Below, one piece after another: positions 25,284 through 38,250 of a stretch of DNA of 64,000 nt. The notes under the pieces were generated by a model. The model was not told the origin of the DNA. It did no database searches and saw nothing but the letters and a program-made list of their open reading frames with translations. This DNA comes from Tenebrio molitor (Eukaryota; Arthropoda; Insecta; Coleoptera; Tenebrionidae): assembly GCF_963966145.1 (NCBI RefSeq), contig NC_091051.1, positions 13,020,001 to 13,084,000 of the forward strand, in the 5' to 3' direction. How positions within the stretch are numbered: position 1 is the stretch's first letter; every line of letters starts with the position of its first letter. The position numbers and the translations under genes are program-made.

Positions 25284-28200
25284 ATGCATTATACATTATC
25301 AATGATTTTGCTCCCCATATGTAATAAGTTTAAAAAAATATAAGTATGTATATCGACAATTTAAGCAGTGTGCTTAAGCTCTTTCTTGGGTTAATCTCCG
25401 CTGACAGAATTAGAATTTGACCGGCGACAAACTAGCATGTACCGAACGGAAAGGAACGCGGGTGAATATTATCTAAGGTAACTATCCGTGAGCAAGCTTT
25501 GCGACATCAAATTATCTTTTACGTATTAAAAAACCGTCAAAAAAACACCGTGTGCAAAACTATGATTATTTGCAGACAAAAATTTTCACATTGTAACTGT
25601 TAAACATAACAAGATTGTTGTTAAGTTCGAGTTTGTCCAGATCGGAAAAATTATGATCATCAACGGAGCCGTTGATTTGTTGATGTTCTAAATCGTTAAA
25701 GGTCGTTTAATAGTAGGCTGCAATTAAAAGATATTCACTTTTAGGGTCGGGTAACTTCAAGAATCGTAATTATATCTCTCTGGTACGATTAAAAAAATAT
25801 TATTGTATATTAACTACGAGGCTATTACATAGATACTTGTTCGGTCAGAAACTTACGAGTAGAATTAGTTACGGGTTTAATCTGTTGCTGCCACGGAGGA
25901 ATTAATTTGTTTCCTTTTTAATTGATTCATACCGGCAAATAGGGGTAGGTCCCGGGATCTTGATGATGACTACGCACAATGGTTTCTTGTGGAGTTCACA
26001 GGCTACAGAATGAAAGATTGGCTCGTTTCCGCAAATGAGTACAATACGATTGGAAATTACCTCGTTATAATCAACATAAGTTTCATAAATAATCAAATCA
26101 ACAATTTACATAATGATTTTTCCCAACGTAATGCTAAATCTACTCTGTCATGTCATTAAAGTAATGAATACTACTGAAATTACCGATGACTCAAAAATAT
26201 TGGAGTACTTATTTTCTATTCCTACTAGTGGAATAAACAAAATCTAATAATACCCTCGATAGTCCCAAGTTCGTAAACTTTATATTTTTTGTGTTACCCA
26301 AACTGTTGACAAAAATTCTGAAGTGAATTTTTAGCTTACTGTACCATTCACAATCCATAGGAAGTCTGATATGCAAGTGCAAAATGTAAATTGTGTACAA
26401 CTGCAAAACTAATTATTATTAACATAACTGCATGAAATATTATCAGATTTAATGCTTATGGAGTAAAATGAACAGTAATTAATACTGGAGGTGTTAAATA
26501 ATTATGGGGAAGTAATAATATAGGTAATAGTACTGGTACAAAATTAGTACCTCTTTATACTCTCATTGTGAGAGTATGTTTTTAATTATTTTCAAAATAA
26601 CTTCTCATTTTTATAATTGTTATAAAATAAACCAGAATAACTAGGTTACTGTCAATCACATTTATTATTCGTTTTATGTGGACACTTTTCTATTTGTTAA
26701 CATATTTAAACCATTAAACCCACAGTTGACTACATAGCTAGGGATCCCCATTACTCACCAGACCTAGACCTTAGTGATTTGATCCGCAAATTTCGCATTC
26801 CGTAAATGCGCGAAGACGGCGTCATAATGGTGTAATTTCTGTACATTTTTAAAAGGATGAAAGCGTTAAAAAGCCATGTACCCGTGCTTACGCAACAAGT
26901 CAAAAAAATCATCTGAAACGTGACTGAAGCATCGACAGTCGATGGAATCCACAAAAAGTGTTAATTAATTTATAATGAGGACACAATAGAAATCTTTTGC
27001 ATTTATTTCGTCAAATAATAACGGTAAAACAACCGGAAAGCGACCACCACATCTAGAATTTTTACTATTCGTACGCGTATATAATGACAGTGATATTGCA
27101 TAAATCATAATTAAAAAAATTAATAATATCTAATAAACATAATTGGAGTGTTTCATTTAAGAAATGAAAGTTATATGCGCTGTTTGTTTGGCTACTTATC
27201 TGTTATATTGTTAATGCTAATTAGAACCAAAAACAATGCTAATAACAGGTATTTAGTCAGGTAGTTGGAGTGAAAAATTTCGTTAAATAAATAGCACTCT
27301 GCTATAATCATGAACTTACCAAATATAATTATGAGTAAAAATTTTAAATTTAGTATAAATTTGACAGTGATTTATAGTGTCAAAAACGTTCAGGTTATTC
27401 AGTTATAATTAAATCTGTGAATTAGATCTTTGCACTTCGCGTTGTCATCTTCGTTCTTGATTTTTGTTGTATATTTTACGTTGAAACTTTAGCTCTAATT
27501 TCTTTTGATTCATTCTGTAGAAGTTTTACGACCGCTTTTTATTCAAATACCAGATTCTCTAGCCATAAAATTAGAACGCATTGTGTGCAAATAGTATTTA
27601 AATTTATTAAAAGATTTTAAGTAAATGTGGATTTTCGACCACCCATGAGCAATATCGCCACACACCAATATTCAGAATCCACATTTTAATAATTATAGGT
27701 TTAATAAAATAAAGTGAAAAAAAAAACAATTTCAATAGCAGCGGTATTGAAAAAAATCTACACAAGAAAGATTGCGTTTTGTCCGACAGCAATATAACAA
27801 ATACATATACACAGTTAATTTTAACATTCAGCTTTTGGCAGGTATTACAGAGCAGAGCCAGAGGGTTTTTTGCAAAATTTTCAATGTAATAGTCAACTTT
27901 AATTGTTGTTACTTAACTTTTTGAAACATATTACGTGTCATAACACATCTAAACAAGTCTTAGACACTTCATCAGCTGCTACCGATCGTCAGATGGTATT
28001 TGAATATGAATTCATTCGTGGTCTTCAAATTGACATAATTGGTTGATTTGTTAACGAAACGCGCTGGAAAACATTTCGGCGTTACATAATCGCAAGAAGC
28101 AAATAAATAAAAGAGTACACCTTGATTATGTCCGAGGAGTGAAAGTTCGTGCGCTCGTCTCCTTTTTTCAATAGGAAATCGCACGATATTTGCTTTATGA

Positions 28201-28981
28201 AGTTAATTTGCGTATCCTGATGTAATGTAAAAATAACAAAAAGAAAACTTTAGCCGGGAATTAAGCTAATTTGATTTTAATGCCGCAAGATGTGACAATC
28301 ATGCCGTAACACCTACCACCATAACATTTTAATTTAATAATTTTGTTTATGTTTGTATAAAGCTAGATAATGTTACGCTGGTTTAACAAATTTGACTGCG
28401 GCCTCTAAACCGTGACCGCAGACTACTAATTTTACCACTATGGTTTTTTTGACAGTTAACCCGTTGCTCTCACCGTATTTCTTAAGCAAATAATTTTTTT
28501 TGCGCCATTTGATTAGTGATTAATTAAACTATACGATCCGAGTTTAAGTGCTGCACCATTATACTCGAGAGATTCATCAACCTCTATATTATAACAATCA
28601 AACCGTTACCGATCAATAAAACTATTTTAATTCGTGTAGTTGCTAATTGTTTCCGGTTACAAACGCCTCCCCAGTCGAAAACCTGAAAATATCTTCGATG
28701 TAACATTACCAGTATAGCTAGTCGCATATACGAAAAAACAATCATAATTTACAGAATTGTTTATGGAAATTACTAGCAGCAAGTTTTTGCTATAATTTAC
28801 GAATGGTAATTACAAGAAAAGATTTTATTCAGCACTAGATTTCCCACGATCGTTAAGCAGACAAAGCTCAATATTATTCATTCATTCATGTTTTTATTTT
28901 TAACCTTTGCTTTTATCCAGGTCATTTATCGACACTGTCCGCGCTTAATTGATTGTAATAATTGCGATTGTTCTAAAAAAG

Positions 28982-29071
28982 TAAAAATTGACTTCATTTT
29001 TATGGGCTGACCGACTCAGTAATGTCATGCGACTAAATTAATTTATTCGAATAATAAATCGATTTACGGTA
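28982..29071 (+). repeat. Diverged repeat, copy 1
   Basis: Shares order and wording with 30360-30449: AAAATTG..., then GACTCAGTAATGTCATGCGA, CAAATTAATT-like sequence, then TTCGAATAATAAATCGATTT versus TTCGTGAATAATGGATAGGT. Identity by eye about 70%. No coding frame. Confidence 0.45.
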
Positions 29072-29384
29072 CATTGACGTCGATTTCGAAAATTTTACAA
29101 AGACAAGAAATAGCGAAATATGAGCGGTGGATATTAAAAGTATATAAATTAATGCAAGCAAAACAAGCAGACAATAAGAAAAGAACAATTTTAATCCGAA
29201 TAGAATACTAAGAAAATGAGCACATTTTAAACAATTTTTTATCCAATATTTTTGAAATCTCATCTTTAATCTCTTTGAATCTATGAAAATAATAGATAGC
29301 TAGTGTAGTGGAGTGTTGAATTTTGTTCTAGATGCGGGTTTTATAATGTTTTGCATTGCTTGTCTTTTCTATTTAATAGTTATT

Positions 29385-29502
29385 TATGCAACGAGTGCAA
29401 AAAGTGAATGATTATTGCACGCGACGTGAAAATTGTCCCAAGAGCCGCAGGCGAGTGGGACAACACGTCAAGTGAAATAACACTTTTTGCACGTGTTGCA
29501 TA
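29385..29502. mobile_element. TATGCAAC-ended foldback element
   Basis: TATGCAACGAGTGCAAAAAG on the left is mirrored by CTTTTTGCACGTGTTGCATA on the right (22-base arms with one or two mismatches). The flank ATTTAATAGTTATTTATGCA is shared, inverted, with the element at 55367-55490. Confidence 0.7.
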
Positions 29503-29507
29503 CAACA

Positions 29508-29740
29508 TTTTTTCTACGATCGGACAAAAAAAACGAGAAAAAAACAACGATAAACAACAGTTCAGTTCTGTGCGTCGTGTGTGAAAAATGCAACAAACAC
29601 TCACTTTTTGCACGATCGTAGACAGACTATTGACAGATGCGTGCAATAAAGACTTTATTGCACTAGTGCAATTAAGAGGCACTTTTTCCACTAAAAACAA
29701 TGCAATGAACACTCACTTTTTGCACGATCGTAGAAAAAAT
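29508..29740. repeat. Inverted ends enclosing a duplicated 27-bp block
   Basis: TTTTTCTACGATCG at the left is mirrored by CGATCGTAGAAAAA at the right. Inside, ACACTCACTTTTTGCACGAT (extended by CGTAGA) occurs twice in the same direction, near 29595 and 29707. Probably a degenerate relative of the adjacent foldback element, sharing its CTTTTTGCAC motif. A minus-strand frame of 110 codons crosses it but has no recognisable content. Confidence 0.55.
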
Positions 29741-30064
29741 AAATAAAGCTGTAGGTTTTTTTTTATAGAAAATTATTTTTGGTTATTTATATCCCAAGTC
29801 TACAGAATCTAGGATAATTTTCTACGACGCATAGCAGTGGCCCACTTTTAAGATCGCCAAGCCATGCGCCTACGAAATGTAAAGCTCTACTTTTTTTGCA
29901 GAATTTCCAAAAAAAATGTGAAAGTTGCTACACCAACAATTATAAGAAGTAGGTATGTATAATATTTTAAAATTCAAACATCAAAATTGTTTCAGTAACA
30001 CATGTCATTAGTAAACGTGTGGACATGAGGATTATTGATCAACTAAATATATATCATAATATTA

Positions 30065-30220
30065 TATAGGGTGTATCTGAAAGACGTGTATTAATTTTAA
30101 CCAGTGGAACAACTCTCCAATTTATGAAACTTTTCTTTATAACATTTTGCAAAATTCGAAAAACTTCTCCAAGATTTTTACGTGTTAAAATTAACCCACG
30201 TATTTCAGATACACCCTGTT
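30065..30220. mobile_element. MITE family B, copy 2 (internally deleted)
   Basis: Left end AGGGTGTATCTGAAAGACGT and right end ACGTATTTCAGATACACCCT match the 9.26-kb copy, including TTAATTTTAACCAGTGGAAC and CTTTATAACATTTTGCAAAA. Only about 156 bases, so part of the right half is lost. Confidence 0.85.
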
Positions 30221-30359
30221 GATAATATAATATTTATGTATGAAAGGAGATAACTGTTGCAATATGAAACCAAAGCGTAAAAATGGAATAATGTGTACGT
30301 TTGCCAGTTTATTATTGAATGTTTAACCATCCGCAACAAACTCAGTTACTTCCAAAAAA

Positions 30360-30449
30360 TAAAAATTGTCATAATTTACGGGTGGCCAAGTTCGAGAATG
30401 TCATGCGAGCAAATTAATTATTTCGTGAATAATGGATAGGTTTCGCTAC
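30360..30449 (+). repeat. Diverged repeat, copy 2
   Basis: Counterpart of 28982-29071, same orientation; key block AATGTCATGCGAGCAAATTA. It lies just to the right of a family B MITE. Confidence 0.45.
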
Positions 30450-33400
30450 TGATTTAGAAGACACGAAACAACATAGAATCATAGGTTTGTTTAATATTAA
30501 TTAAATTAATCTTAAATTTAACGATGTTGCATTTTAACGAGGGTCTCTGTCATTAAAATTATTATAAATATTAAAAAAGCTTTGTGAGCATATGTTTAGT
30601 AATTTAAATTGGGCGTATATTTTAGGGTACAGTTATCTGATTTCGGTCCCTGCTAACCGTGAATTCGTGTGGAAAAATGACGAGTTCGTCTCTGTTTTAA
30701 ATAATTAGAACAAATTTGCGAATAAACATCCAGGGACAAATTATCGTCTAGCATATCTGTTAAGCGTTCATAAATTACACCTTTGTTTTAATGTGAATTA
30801 AAATTTTTGGCATTTCTGGTTCGCCGATACACATCATGAAACTGATGCATATTTATATTGCTGCTATTACCTAGAATAATTGCCTCTTATCTGAGCATTT
30901 TTACAATAGCTTTTAGTACTGAAATTGCGTTCGGTGAGAAGAGAGCATTAGGATTTTTTCTTGATGCTAATGGCGGCAGCATTAAACGGTCCCCGTCAAT
31001 TATTCGGCGGGCCCTTTCATAATAATTGTATTAATAAGCAAATTACGTCGTAATGTGGTAGCGAAATGTGTTTAAGAAAGCGACTTTTTGCAGGATACAC
31101 GCTGTCCGTTAATTTACCGAGTTTTACCTGCGAAACCCGACATATTTTAAAATGCATTAAGTCATATAGCAAGGCAGCTGACTGTGCGGAGGTCGTGTTA
31201 TTATGTGGAAGATGGGTGATAAAAAAGCACAAAACCACCAAAAACCAACTGAAAAAATCGTCCAACTCGAATTACGAAAGCAAACAGTAGTTTCGTTCAA
31301 TTTGGTACACCGTGTAATTTACATCTAGATGGACTTTATTATTGGACAATTAGCAGTGCGCATTTTGTTCTGCTTCTCACAATACGCAAATTCCTTTGCA
31401 CTTTGAGTAATGATGATTGGTGTGCTACCGGAAGGAAAGCGTTATTATTACGTTCGCGTTAACAGTTAATAAAGTCGATGCAAATTGATCTTAGAAGCAT
31501 CAGCGCACATGTTGTTGGGCTAGTTGGCGCCATTTTTTAAGGAGCAGGTAGACGTCTTTGAAGATTTTTCTCATTAGGGCGCAGGTAAAGAAGCGAAAAG
31601 ATGGTTTTGGGGTGGGTATCGCATGCGAAATCAAGGAAGTTTTTTACGAGGAGGCCAAATTAATTTCTCGGAAACATTTTTCGTTGAGTTACAATGAAAC
31701 AAACTCGCCCATCTTCGTCATAAAAGAATCATCCAGCGAGGAAGTTTCCAAATTAACTAGTTAAATACTTAATTCCCATTATGCAGATTGCGGCCGCTAA
31801 TAAATCATTTTAAATTTAAATATAAAAGCTTTTAAACAGCCATGAATATTCAGAGCCGAAATTAAATTGTAATGGCAGATTCTGGATGAGATTGAGGTCG
31901 GTGTTCAATCCCTTAACGCGATCACGGGGAGTGTTCCCCGAGGATATGTATATGCGTTATGAAAAGAACATTTAAACCTGTTGCAGCCCTTGGGAAGACA
32001 TCGGGGTTTCTTCAACACGCGATCCCTTTCAATAAACTAGCTACCCCCCAAGGTTATGACACGTTTAGAAGCTGAATATTTAGTCACAAGGGTAAAAAAC
32101 GGCCTTTACAAATAAGGGAAAGCGAATTGAGATTTATTGCTTATAATAGACGATTGCAAATTTTGTCGGGGCCCTTTCAGGAAAGTTTTTTAACGGTCCT
32201 AAATTTAGAAAGTTTTATGGTGTTTTTTGGAACTGTGAATCGCTATTCCTATTTATTACTTACCATATTGCTTTTCTCCTGATGGTGTCACCGGGGAATT
32301 TGCGATATCTGCAACAGAAAAATTTTTACTCGGCAAAAAATCTTTACAATTACCGTTTAGAGAGTAGGAGCACATGTAAAGATTTGAAAGTAATTTCTTG
32401 TAGCGTATCACCAATTATAATCTAATTAGGCAACAGTAGAATTATATTTGAATCTTCTTCGGTTTCTGCCTGCCACATTACAAACCTGAACAATATTTCT
32501 TTTCGGACGTGTTATAACACACACGTTACGCCTCCCCACAAATTAAAATATTTATGTTTTGCATACCGTCATTGATTTATGCGTGTTGGGCGATTCTTTC
32601 TGATCATATTTAACCTCGCATCATGCAACACACAACAAAGAAAATATGCGAAAACAACCGCTGAAATATAGTTTTCAGGTCCGCATCGACGATTGTTATT
32701 AACCAATTAAATCGTATAAACGACGGTTCTTATCCATAAATTCTGCCGAGTGATATTCCGCTTAAAATATGCAAAAGAGAAAGGTTTATGAACTTTAAAT
32801 TAAAACAAGCTCACGCGACTACTCCCCGATCAAAATTCAAATGGCTACACCTTTCAAATAAACGAGCAAATGTGATTTTGAAAATTTTTAATTTTAATTA
32901 TATGGTTCGGTATGTTCGGTAATTTATAGTTTTTTCCTACAGTAAATGTTCGTGTAATTTTGACTTACACAGTGTATCAGTGGCTCAGGTATTTTAGTTG
33001 CACGATCAAACACAAAACTGGTTTTAAAACAGATTTAGGAGATACTAAAATCAAATAAAGTCAGATAAATCAAACTTCTTTGCAAACATATTATTTAAAT
33101 AAATATATCCAAAATACTGAATGGAATTTCTTCATTATGATCTTTTAAATATGTGTACATAGCAGTGGGTGCACATGATAACAATAACTATCTGCAGAAG
33201 TTATTTAATAATTACGTTACATCTTTTATCAAACCATTATTAGTTAGAGTGTTCCTACACTTAATTATAATATTGTCTAAAAATTAAAAGTTACAGGAGT
33301 TTACAATTAAGAGAATAATATTTATTGGTACATAAACCAATGTTAAAGAAAAACAAACTACTTGCGCAGCGAATGACGTTTGTGTAGGTTTAAATAAAAA

Positions 33401-35439
33401 AAAAATGTAATACGTTTAACATGACTGCAAAAAATTCATACGACAATGGATAAACCTAAGTATGAGAGTAATTATAAAGTATTGTTGTTTTTGTTGTGTT
33501 TAAAATATTCTTGCTTATAATTGTGTTACTTAATATGTAATTTCTTTAAAAAATCTCTACGGAATGGAAAATATAACTACTAGGTAATTTATTATTTATT
33601 TCAATTAGTTATTCCAATATAAATAGTGTTGTGAACACATAATTCTTATTTTTATTCTAAATATGTATCCACAATTTACGAAAAAATTAAAGGTTCCATA
33701 TTAGTCCACATACTTATATTATAACACATCTACTTATGTATGTGTGCGTGTAGTCCTTGATATTTATTGAAATTTAATGCAAAATATAAATTAACCAATC
33801 AGAAACAATTAACCAAATGAACTAGTTTTCTTAATTTGTATCGTGCATTACACATAATGACAGATGACAGTAAATTAGTACCTACTTATTGCAAGGAATA
33901 AAATGATAAAAATATTATGATAAAAATGCACCTCAATAAAGACTCGGTTCATCGGTAAATTGCTATAAACATTTTAAGTAGCTGCCAAATTCGAAAAAAA
34001 AATGTGGCATCCTTCAGGTTGCATTTTTCATCCACGTGTTATTTTATTTTGTGAAAACTATGATGGTTGAAGAAATAAATAACTGTTGTATTTGGATTCA
34101 CATAAAAAATCCAAGGAAATGAACACCTTTTTTACCGTTAGTTGTGATTGTCAGTAAAATTCTTTGTGTGAAAAATATTTCAAATACGCACTCAGTAAAT
34201 TCGTTTACTTTGAAAACAATAAAAATAATTGTTTTGTTTAATATAAGTTACTGTTCGATTTACGAAGTTTCGGCATTTAGTCCAATCCGTTGAAATAGAT
34301 GCTGTGGCAATAATAAAATGAAATACTACCGGTAAGTTTTTGAAATGTCTGGTAACAAATAAAAACTTTTCTACAGTGGGTTCCATAAAAATGAAGGTTA
34401 GGATGAACCCAGCTGCTAGGCGGTAAAAAAGCTATTAAAGGTCAGTCACTTTTTTGCATGAGCTTGGTGTCATTGAAATATGGATGCTTGCCTGGGTACA
34501 AAAAAGTTACAATAATGAACCGTCCACTTTACGTTCAGTTCACAGAATATATAATATCATTTTAATCTGTTTTACAATTCTTACGGGTATTAAGTTGACA
34601 TTAAACAAGACTTTGTTTATAACACCGAATTCTTTTCTCCAAGAGAAAAAAGATTATTTTTCTTTTTCTACGTTGAATTTATGTAAATTACCGTGTAATT
34701 GAGAAAAAATAGTTTACTGTAACTGTGATTACTGATTATACTGAAATCAACCGCGGAATAATTTTTTACTCGATGTGCAAATAAATATTACCAAGAATTT
34801 TTCTTGCACCTAATCTTGCATCTAATTTAATATAAAGAACAACTACGATGAACCATGAATGTAAAATGTTTTGTAAAGATTCTTAATTCATTCTTTCAAG
34901 TTGTTTTACTGAAATTAGACCATTGTTTTACCCATTATATTTCATTTTACTTATTAATAAACTCACCAAAAAATTTGCTCCAATATTTTATGATTAAGTA
35001 TGCACTTCCGAAAATGTAGGAATTGTTTTTACTGAACTGAATGAAGTATTTAAATACGCGTCCTCTGCTTTGGGGGAGAATATTGTATTGGTTATCGAAA
35101 TTATTATCTTCAAAAAATCATAAAAATGAATAAATATATAATATGATATAAATCTGGTAGTACCTATTGTCCTTTAAAACACAATTTTTTTGAATATTTA
35201 TCTACATATTTAATAAAATACAATTTTAGTTTTGTTTTTAGTATTTTAAAGAAAATACTTGTTGGAATAACTAGTTGTTTTAAGCTGCTGAATTAAGAAC
35301 ATACATAGGTACATACATACTAACAAAGCAGATATTTATTTAAAAATAAATCAGAACTTTGTCCAGAGCTATAAGAAAGCCCTCGACTCGAGCATTAATA
35401 TAGATATTAAAATGTATGATAACATCATAAACACACATA

Positions 35440-35649
35440 ACGGGTGTTCATTAAAATTTCCCGTCAAAATTGGCGTTGAAGAGTCGATTGTGAACGCATC
35501 ACTCGTAAGTCTGTCATCAACTTGCAGATTAAAAACACAAACAACGCAAAAGTGAGGTTAGATTTAAACAACTTATTCGTGATTTGTAATCCGTGGTGCG
35601 TTCACAATCGACTCTTCAACGCCAACTTTGACGGGAAATTAATTTTAGT
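35440..35649. mobile_element. MITE family A, copy 3
   Basis: Begins ACGGGTGTTCATTAAAATTT, then GTTGAAGAGTCGATTGTGAA; the right half mirrors this with TTCACAATCGACTCTTCAAC and TTTGACGGGAAATT. The centre holds AAGTGAGGTTAGATTTAAAC. The last few bases of the right TIR are missing or diverged. Confidence 0.8.
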
Positions 35650-36979
35650 TGATAAAGACTTGATATACCCAATGTTTCAAACATACACGGCTTTACAAAT
35701 AATGTTTTGGCCTGAATTAAAATTTTTCGTTATATTCTTGGACATTTCCCTGTAATTTACATACGGCAGAAACGTTTACATGAAGAGTCAACAAATAGCT
35801 TCTTTCTGGCATTCGTTTTCTGCAGTAGCAATACGTATTGATGAAATCTAATTAAATGTAGGTTTCGCTAATATATTATTTATGAAAATTATTTAGTTTT
35901 AATGATAAAACGTTGTTTAAAAATTCCGTTCGCCAATTTCTTGTTTTTTTCATTTTATTTGACAACTATCGGTGCAGTTCAATCACGGACATCTCCCAGG
36001 CTGGATTCGATTACAAATTTTCTTAATCATTTCATCAGTGAAATTGTAAACATGACACATTTTAAATTTGTGACAAATAATCAAAACGGATTTTATCTTA
36101 TTTCTTAGACTGGAGTTCAATACAAGGGGCACGTAGTACATATACCACACCTCTGTATTGATATGGTATTGTCAAGGACTACTTGCGCAATTAAAGGGTT
36201 CATACATATTTTTTAGTTATGTTTTACAAAATTCTACAACTTATAAGATGATGAAATTTCGTCCGAAAACGTTTCGCGTGGATCAGACGTTGTCAGTTGA
36301 TAAAATAGTAACCTTTGTAATTTTTGTCGGTGTTAAAATGTAGTTGCAGCAATGTTAGCTGCCGACAAAGAAAACACAAAAGAAAATAAGTGTAACAGTA
36401 GCCACCGAAAGAGCGCGAACGAGCGTGTGAAATTGTTGTGTCAATTTTGGGTGTCGACTGCATGGCGTTTATCTGTGTAGTCGTTGGTCGTTTTTTCCAT
36501 GTAAATTTATGCAAAAGCGTGTGCATTAGCCGTTAATTTGACGGCTACATTCATTATAATATCAGCTATACCTACAGCTAAATACATCAATTACGTGAAC
36601 GTTTACATATCATTCACTAAACGCCCAACGCCGGCGATGGTCGTTTTGTGTGAGGCTGGGCGAAGACATGCAAATAATTCCACGATACGATAATGGACCG
36701 ATAATAATGACCATTATCATCACTCACTGAAAACTAATAATGAACCATTAATACATCCAATTTATTTCATTATTATAATTCATTTCTTTAGGTATATGAC
36801 TCAGCTATATCTGGTTGTCTCGACTTTACCACGACTAATCTTCAGCGTCAGCTCTTTATATAGTCGGCTGGCCAAACGAAAACACCACTGACATTCAGAA
36901 TGGTACATCGAGGAGTTACCTGCCGCAAAATCATTAGCATGGGAAAAATGCCCAGTTCAAAACAAAGACCGCGCTCAGT

Positions 36980-37451
36980 TCTGTATGCCAAAGTCAGATG
37001 AATATTTTATCGCCGTTAATTTCCTTTGTCTAACGGAGGGGGCGCCCGAAATCCTCCCGCTCGCTCCCTAATTATTAACGACCCTCGCAGGTGTATTTTA
37101 TCCGGCGATTTGCGGTTTCCTCGACGATTCCAATTGTTTCAGACATGTGACGAAGTATTCCTCGAAAGCTATCGCCGAAAACTGGTCAAAAATGACCGTA
37201 ATTATCGCGACGGAAATTGTCCGAGGGGTGGAATGTGCAGAGGCGCACGAGATTGTTGCGGTATTTAAATATTGAGCGCGTCATGAATAGGACATGTTTT
37301 GAATGGCCTAATGGATGTGAAACGTGCCGAAGGATCTCGCTTTTGCAAGCCATATTCTACCTGCGTGGACCAGAATCCTCGGCAGGTGTCAAAAAACGTA
37401 TAAAGAACGGACCACATGTCAGGTATGCGCGAGGGTGTGCATCACACTTAC
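36980..37451. other. GC-rich flank at the start of intron 1
   Basis: Sequence just downstream (minus sense) of exon 1 remains GC-richer than the surroundings as far as about 36980. Open frames here on the plus strand overlap exon 1 and its flank and look like shadows of it. The block plus exon 1 and the leader forms about 1.25 kb of distinct composition, as seen around many promoters. No second gene is supported. Confidence 0.4.
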
Positions 37452-37941
37452 CGTCGCTTCTGATGGGCGCAGGACTCGGAGGCAGGGACCTGGGGGACTC
37501 GGCCGGCGGCGGTCCGACACCTTCCTCTTCGGAGCTACTCGACGGACTGCTCCCGCGCGCGAACCCCTTGTTGTTTCTGTTGAAGTACACCCCGTTGTTC
37601 TGGAGCAACATCATGTGTTGTTGCGCCGCCAGATTGTACTGTTTAAGTTGCGATGCGACCGTCGTCGCCGCTTTTGTTTTGAACTTGGACATGGTGAAGT
37701 CGAGGGGTTGGTCGGTCTCGTGCAGGATGACGTGCGAAGGTGGCTGATGGAGTAACATCGGCATGTCTTCCTTCTGTCTGTTCCAGAACGTCTGGCCGAA
37801 GTCTATGGTGTTGTTGTTGATGTTGTTCTTGACGGACTTGGGGGTGTCTAGGTTGTTGTTCTGGGGGGTGGGTGAAGGGTTCGACTCGACCCACCTCCGG
37901 ACCGTGTCACTTTTAAAATCCGCCAGATTCGATATCTTCAT
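37452..37941 (-). CDS. First coding exon of a putative nuclear regulator (N-terminal 163 residues)
   Basis: The ATG at 37941 follows an in-frame TGA (37944-37942) directly, so this is the first possible start in this frame. The reading frame runs 163 codons plus one base to a consensus donor, CG|GTAAGTG, with the intron starting at 37451 (phase 1). Without splicing the frame continues about 30 codons to a stop at 37357. Residues 27-45 are Asn-rich; 62-70 contain LLHQPPSH; 78-83 read QPLDFT, resembling the PxDLS motif that binds the corepressor CtBP; 99-117 are Gln/Leu/Met-rich; 131-140 are Ser then Glu (SSPSSSSEEE); 143-158 are Pro-rich. There is no signal peptide or membrane segment. This composition is typical of disordered N-termini of transcription factors. 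The QPLDFT motif and the very long introns recall E93/Mblk-1/LCOR-type regulators, but no DNA-binding domain is visible, so the family is an inference. The coding call is firm; the name is not. Confidence 0.8.
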
Positions 37942-38250
37942 TCAGCCCGGAATTTGCCAACTTTCACTCGAGTCACTGTTCAGGTCCGGTCATCGTGCAC
38001 TGCACTTTGATATGTCACTGTCACTACACGGGGTGATGTCATTAAGGGTTGGAGCACTGAAATGGCCACAGATTGCGTTCTTTCCCGTGCTCACGGCGCT
38101 ACCGTCTATAGCCGTATAACAACGCGTATTTGCATCGGTAGGATGCTGAGAATCGGATGGAGGGGGATCAGAATCCGGGCCTCCTTGTGGAGGGGACGAC
38201 GCTCCGCCAATCACCGAACGCCATATTCCGATATACAATAGTATATAAAT
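37942..38250 (-). promoter_or_regulatory. Presumed 5' UTR and core promoter of the minus-strand gene
   Basis: The block upstream of the ATG is GC-rich to about 38230 and then drops sharply to AT-rich sequence. On the minus strand a TATA-like ATTTATATAC lies at 38250-38241, which would place a start site near 38215-38220. A CCAAT motif in CCGCCAATCA (plus strand) lies at 38205-38212. The same segment reads GTATATAAAT on the plus strand, so direction is ambiguous. An alternative is a 5' UTR exon whose acceptor is GGCCATTTCAG (exon from 38056), which would move the true promoter further upstream. Confidence 0.4.
37973..37993 (-). other. Short upstream ORF (6 codons) before the start codon
   Basis: If the 5' leader is transcribed as proposed, it contains ATG ACC GGA CCT GAA CAG TGA at 37993-37973, a complete six-residue uORF (MTGPEQ) ending 31 bases before the main ATG. 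Such uORFs usually damp translation of the main frame. Its presence is seen; its use is inferred. Confidence 0.4.

Larger units (their letters stand above)
7940..37941 (-). other. Gene span visible in the window, with a 29.4-kb first coding intron
   Basis: The two coding exons (37941-37452 and 8047-7940) define a minus-strand gene whose 5' part is here and whose 3' part lies to the left. The intron between them (37451-8048) carries many MITEs and no recognisable nested gene. The open frames inside it are short, fall on both strands and lack recognisable protein features. Genes with such long early introns in insects are often developmental regulators, which fits the disordered N-terminus, but this is only contextual. 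Confidence 0.55.

Noticed and set aside
37217..37755. Plus-strand ORFs of 176 and 143 codons
   Set aside because: They lie over the minus-strand exon 1 and its flank and are shadows of its low stop density.
37990..38238. 82-codon minus-strand ORF in the presumed 5' UTR
   Set aside because: Its ATG falls in the TATA-like block, it is in another frame than the main ATG and the peptide looks like translated leader.
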